Below, piece after piece: positions 4,301-6,286 of a stretch of DNA of 6,286 bases. Source of the DNA: CALVUP01 sp964422195 (GTDB lineage: Bacteria > Bacillota_I > Bacilli_A > RF39 > UBA660); assembly GCA_964422195.1 (NCBI GenBank), contig CAYRAF010000043.1, positions 1 through 6,286 on the forward strand, read 5' to 3'. Below the pieces are notes generated by a model that was not told the DNA's origin, did not search any database, and was given only the letters and a program-made list of their open reading frames with translations. Position 1 is the first letter of the stretch. Each line of letters begins with the position of its first letter. A program made the position numbers and the translations under genes.

Positions 4301-5626
4301 ATGGAAAAAGCAATTAAGTTTTTACAAAATGATATTGGCTTAAAAGATAATGATGTAATAGTCGCAGGCATTTCTGGAGGACCTGACTCTATGGCCTTGC
4401 TTCACATATTATTAAAAATTAGAAAAGAAATTAATATAAAAATTGTGTGTGCACACGTTAATCATAATGTAAGGAAAGAAAGCGCAGATGAACAAGAAAA
4501 ATTAGAAAAATATTGTAAGCAAAAAGATATTATTTTTGAAGTTATGAAAATAGAAAAATATAGTGATGATAATTTTCATAACGAAGCTAGAAATATTCGA
4601 TATAAGTATTTTGATAATCTTATCAATAAATATAGTGCTAAATATTTAATGACTGCTCATCATGGTGATGATTTAGTAGAAACTATTTTAATGAGGTTAA
4701 CCAGAGGATCAACATTAAAAGGATATAGCGGATTTTCAAAAATGCTTGATTGCGGAAATTATAAAATAGTTAGACCACTTATCTTCTATACTAAAGAAGA
4801 AATAGAAAAATATGATAATAAACATAATATATGGTATGCAATAGATTCTTCAAATAGCAAAGATAAATATACTAGAAATAGATATAGAAAAATAGTTTTA
4901 CCTTTTTTAAAAGAAGAAGAAAAAAATGTGCATTTAAAATATTTAAAGTTTAGCGAAATGTTAGAAGAAAGTTTTTTATATATAAAAAAACAAGTAGAAA
5001 AAAAAGTACCGGAAGTATATGTTGATGATAAAATAGTAATAGACAAATTTTTATCTTTAGAAAAAGTTCTTCAAAAAGAAATAATTTATGATATTTTGGA
5101 AAAAGTATATATGGACGATTTAATTTTGATTAATGATAAGCATGTTAATCTAATTCTTAATTTAATAAACTCGAAAAGGAAGAATAGTTATATTTATTTG
5201 CCAAACGATATAAAATTTATTAAAGAATACAATAAGGGTTACTTAACACAAGAAACTGATAATATTGATAGTTATGAAATCGAATTATCAGAATATGCTT
5301 ATCTTCCTAACAAACATCATCTAGAAGTTGTTGATAATGAAGAAAGTAATAGTAATTATGTATGTAGATTATCTACCAAAAACATAGAGCTACCACTTCA
5401 TGTTAGAACAAGAAGATTAGGTGATATTATGGAAGTGAAGGGACTTAACGGAAAGAAGAAAATAAAAGATATTTTTATAGATTCTAAGATTTCTAAAAGG
5501 GATAGAGAATTATGGCCTGTAGTTGTTGATTCTACTGATAAAATTGTATGGTTGCCAGGGCTTAAAAAATCAAAATTCGATGTTCCAAAATCAGAAAAGT
5601 GTGATATAATAATTAAATATTACTAA
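4301..5626 (+). CDS. tilS: tRNA(Ile)-lysidine synthetase TilS
   Basis: Full-length at 441 residues. TilS attaches lysine to C34 of tRNA-Ile(CAU) using ATP, converting its decoding from AUG to AUA and its charging from Met to Ile; it is essential where AUA is used, and AUA is very frequent in this window. The N-terminal PP-loop ATPase domain shows SGGPDS (25-30), HVNHNVR (52-58), HNEARNIRYKYF (93-104), TAHHGDDLVETILMRLTRGS (118-137) and IDSSN (181-185) with YTRNRYR (190-196). The C-terminal substrate domain contains VRTRRLGDIM (about 368-377), KKIKDIFID and IVWLPGLKKS near the end. The GGTGG (4292-4296) before the ATG is a modest ribosome binding site. It lies 14 bases before ftsH; hpt, which usually separates them in Firmicutes, is missing. 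Confidence 0.97.
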   Translation: MEKAIKFLQNDIGLKDNDVIVAGISGGPDSMALLHILLKIRKEINIKIVCAHVNHNVRKESADEQEKLEKYCKQKDIIFEVMKIEKYSDDNFHNEARNIRYKYFDNLINKYSAKYLMTAHHGDDLVETILMRLTRGSTLKGYSGFSKMLDCGNYKIVRPLIFYTKEEIEKYDNKHNIWYAIDSSNSKDKYTRNRYRKIVLPFLKEEEKNVHLKYLKFSEMLEESFLYIKKQVEKKVPEVYVDDKIVIDKFLSLEKVLQKEIIYDILEKVYMDDLILINDKHVNLILNLINSKRKNSYIYLPNDIKFIKEYNKGYLTQETDNIDSYEIELSEYAYLPNKHHLEVVDNEESNSNYVCRLSTKNIELPLHVRTRRLGDIMEVKGLNGKKKIKDIFIDSKISKRDRELWPVVVDSTDKIVWLPGLKKSKFDVPKSEKCDIIIKYY

Positions 5627-5640
5627 AAAGAGGTGTTAAT

Positions 5641-6285
5641 ATGAATAAAAACAATGTAAAAAAAGGAATTCTACCTTATGTGTTTTTACTTATTGCGTTA
5701 CTTGCAATATTTTATGTTTTTAATATAAGTAATAAGAAAGTAAACGTTCTTACATACAATGAATTTATTACTAGTTTAAATAATGGAGAAATAACAGAAA
5801 TAACAATGACTCCAAAAGACAATGCTGTTGTATATGAAATAACTGGTAAAATGGAAGATTATGAAGACAATGAAAGTTTTTCTATTAGATTACCACTTAC
5901 TGATACAGTTGCAGATAAGATTTTAAATTCAAAATATGCAGATAAAATAGAATTAACGACTAAAGCTGATCCAGAATCATCAACATTACTTATGATTTTG
6001 GTTAATGTGCTTCCAATAGTCTTATTAGGTGGTTTATTATTATTCTTCTTAACCAAACAAGTTGGTGGAGCTTCAAAATCTATGGATTTTTGTAGAAGTA
6101 GAGATAAACATAATGATTCTAATAATAAGACAACATTTAAAGATGTTGCTGGTTTAACAGAAGAAAAAGAAGAAGTTAGTGAACTTATTGATTTCTTAAA
6201 GAATCCTAAGAAATTTCAAAACATGGGAGCTAGAATTCCTAAAGGAGTTTTATTAGTAGGTCCTCCAGGAACAGGTAAAACATTG
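5641..6285 (+). CDS. ftsH: ATP-dependent zinc metalloprotease FtsH, N-terminal part (3' cut by window)
   Basis: The first 215 residues of FtsH, a membrane-anchored hexameric AAA+ protease that degrades misassembled membrane proteins and selected regulators. GAGGTG (5630-5635) lies five bases before ATG 5641. A first membrane helix (about 10-28) is followed by an extracytoplasmic domain of about 88 residues beginning VNVLTYNEFITSL, and a second helix (about 117-137). The AAA domain opens with TTFKDVAGLTEEKEE (164-178), DFLKNPKKF, GARIPKGVLL and the Walker A GPPGTGKT (207-214) at the window end. The linker before it reads MDFCRSRDKHNDSNN, whereas most FtsH have FGKSKA-type sequence there. The Walker B, second region of homology and HEXXH zinc site lie beyond the window. 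It is 14 bases behind tilS and probably in the same transcript. Confidence 0.95.
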   Translation, partial: MNKNNVKKGILPYVFLLIALLAIFYVFNISNKKVNVLTYNEFITSLNNGEITEITMTPKDNAVVYEITGKMEDYEDNESFSIRLPLTDTVADKILNSKYADKIELTTKADPESSTLLMILVNVLPIVLLGGLLLFFLTKQVGGASKSMDFCRSRDKHNDSNNKTTFKDVAGLTEEKEEVSELIDFLKNPKKFQNMGARIPKGVLLVGPPGTGKTL

Positions 6286-6286
6286 C

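Noticed and set aside
1..6286. A mobile element, defence system, CRISPR array, riboswitch or RNA gene.
   Set aside because: Both strands were read and none was seen; all genes are chromosomal housekeeping or sporulation genes apart from two small membrane proteins.

Overview
The window is about three-quarters A+T, every gene lies on the plus strand, and strong G-rich ribosome binding sites sit in front of many of them. The set YabG, Veg, SpoVG, YabP and YabQ points to an endospore-forming member of the Firmicutes (Bacillota). The low GC and very compact gene order suggest an uncultured gut-type lineage of Bacilli or Clostridia. The exact clade cannot be fixed from the sequence alone.

Layout. 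1-401: end of methionyl-tRNA synthetase (metG), followed by a terminator hairpin. 510-665: an unannotated 51-residue, two-helix membrane protein with a good ribosome binding site and a hairpin terminator over its stop. 738-998: an 86-residue two-helix membrane protein behind an extended -10 promoter, one base ahead of ksgA (rsmA, 1000-1794). 1834-2616: yabG, the spore-coat protease, whose start codon and Shine-Dalgarno lie in a perfect 12-bp hairpin. veg (2613-2828) overlaps yabG by four bases. 2904-3191: spoVG, ending in a terminator with the stop codon in its loop. 3253-3543 and 3540-3809: yabP and yabQ, overlapping by four bases, behind a SigE-like promoter. 3895-4209: divIC, with a terminator. 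4301-5626: tilS, with its own SigA-type promoter. 5641-end: ftsH, cut by the window edge at the Walker A motif.

The order metG, ksgA, yabG, veg, spoVG, yabP, yabQ, divIC, tilS, ftsH is that of the origin-proximal region of Bacillus subtilis with many intervening genes missing (tatD, rnmV, ispE, purR, the glmU-to-yabO block, spoIIE, hpt). Housekeeping functions (tRNA charging, 16S rRNA dimethylation, tRNA-Ile lysidinylation, divisome assembly, membrane proteolysis) are thus interleaved with sporulation genes. The noncoding gaps appear to hold the switches: three to four hairpin terminators and two sets of promoter types. I see no mobile element, CRISPR array, tRNA or rRNA. The most notable points are the yabG start-codon hairpin, the matching SigE-like motifs before yabG and yabP, and the small membrane gene at 510.
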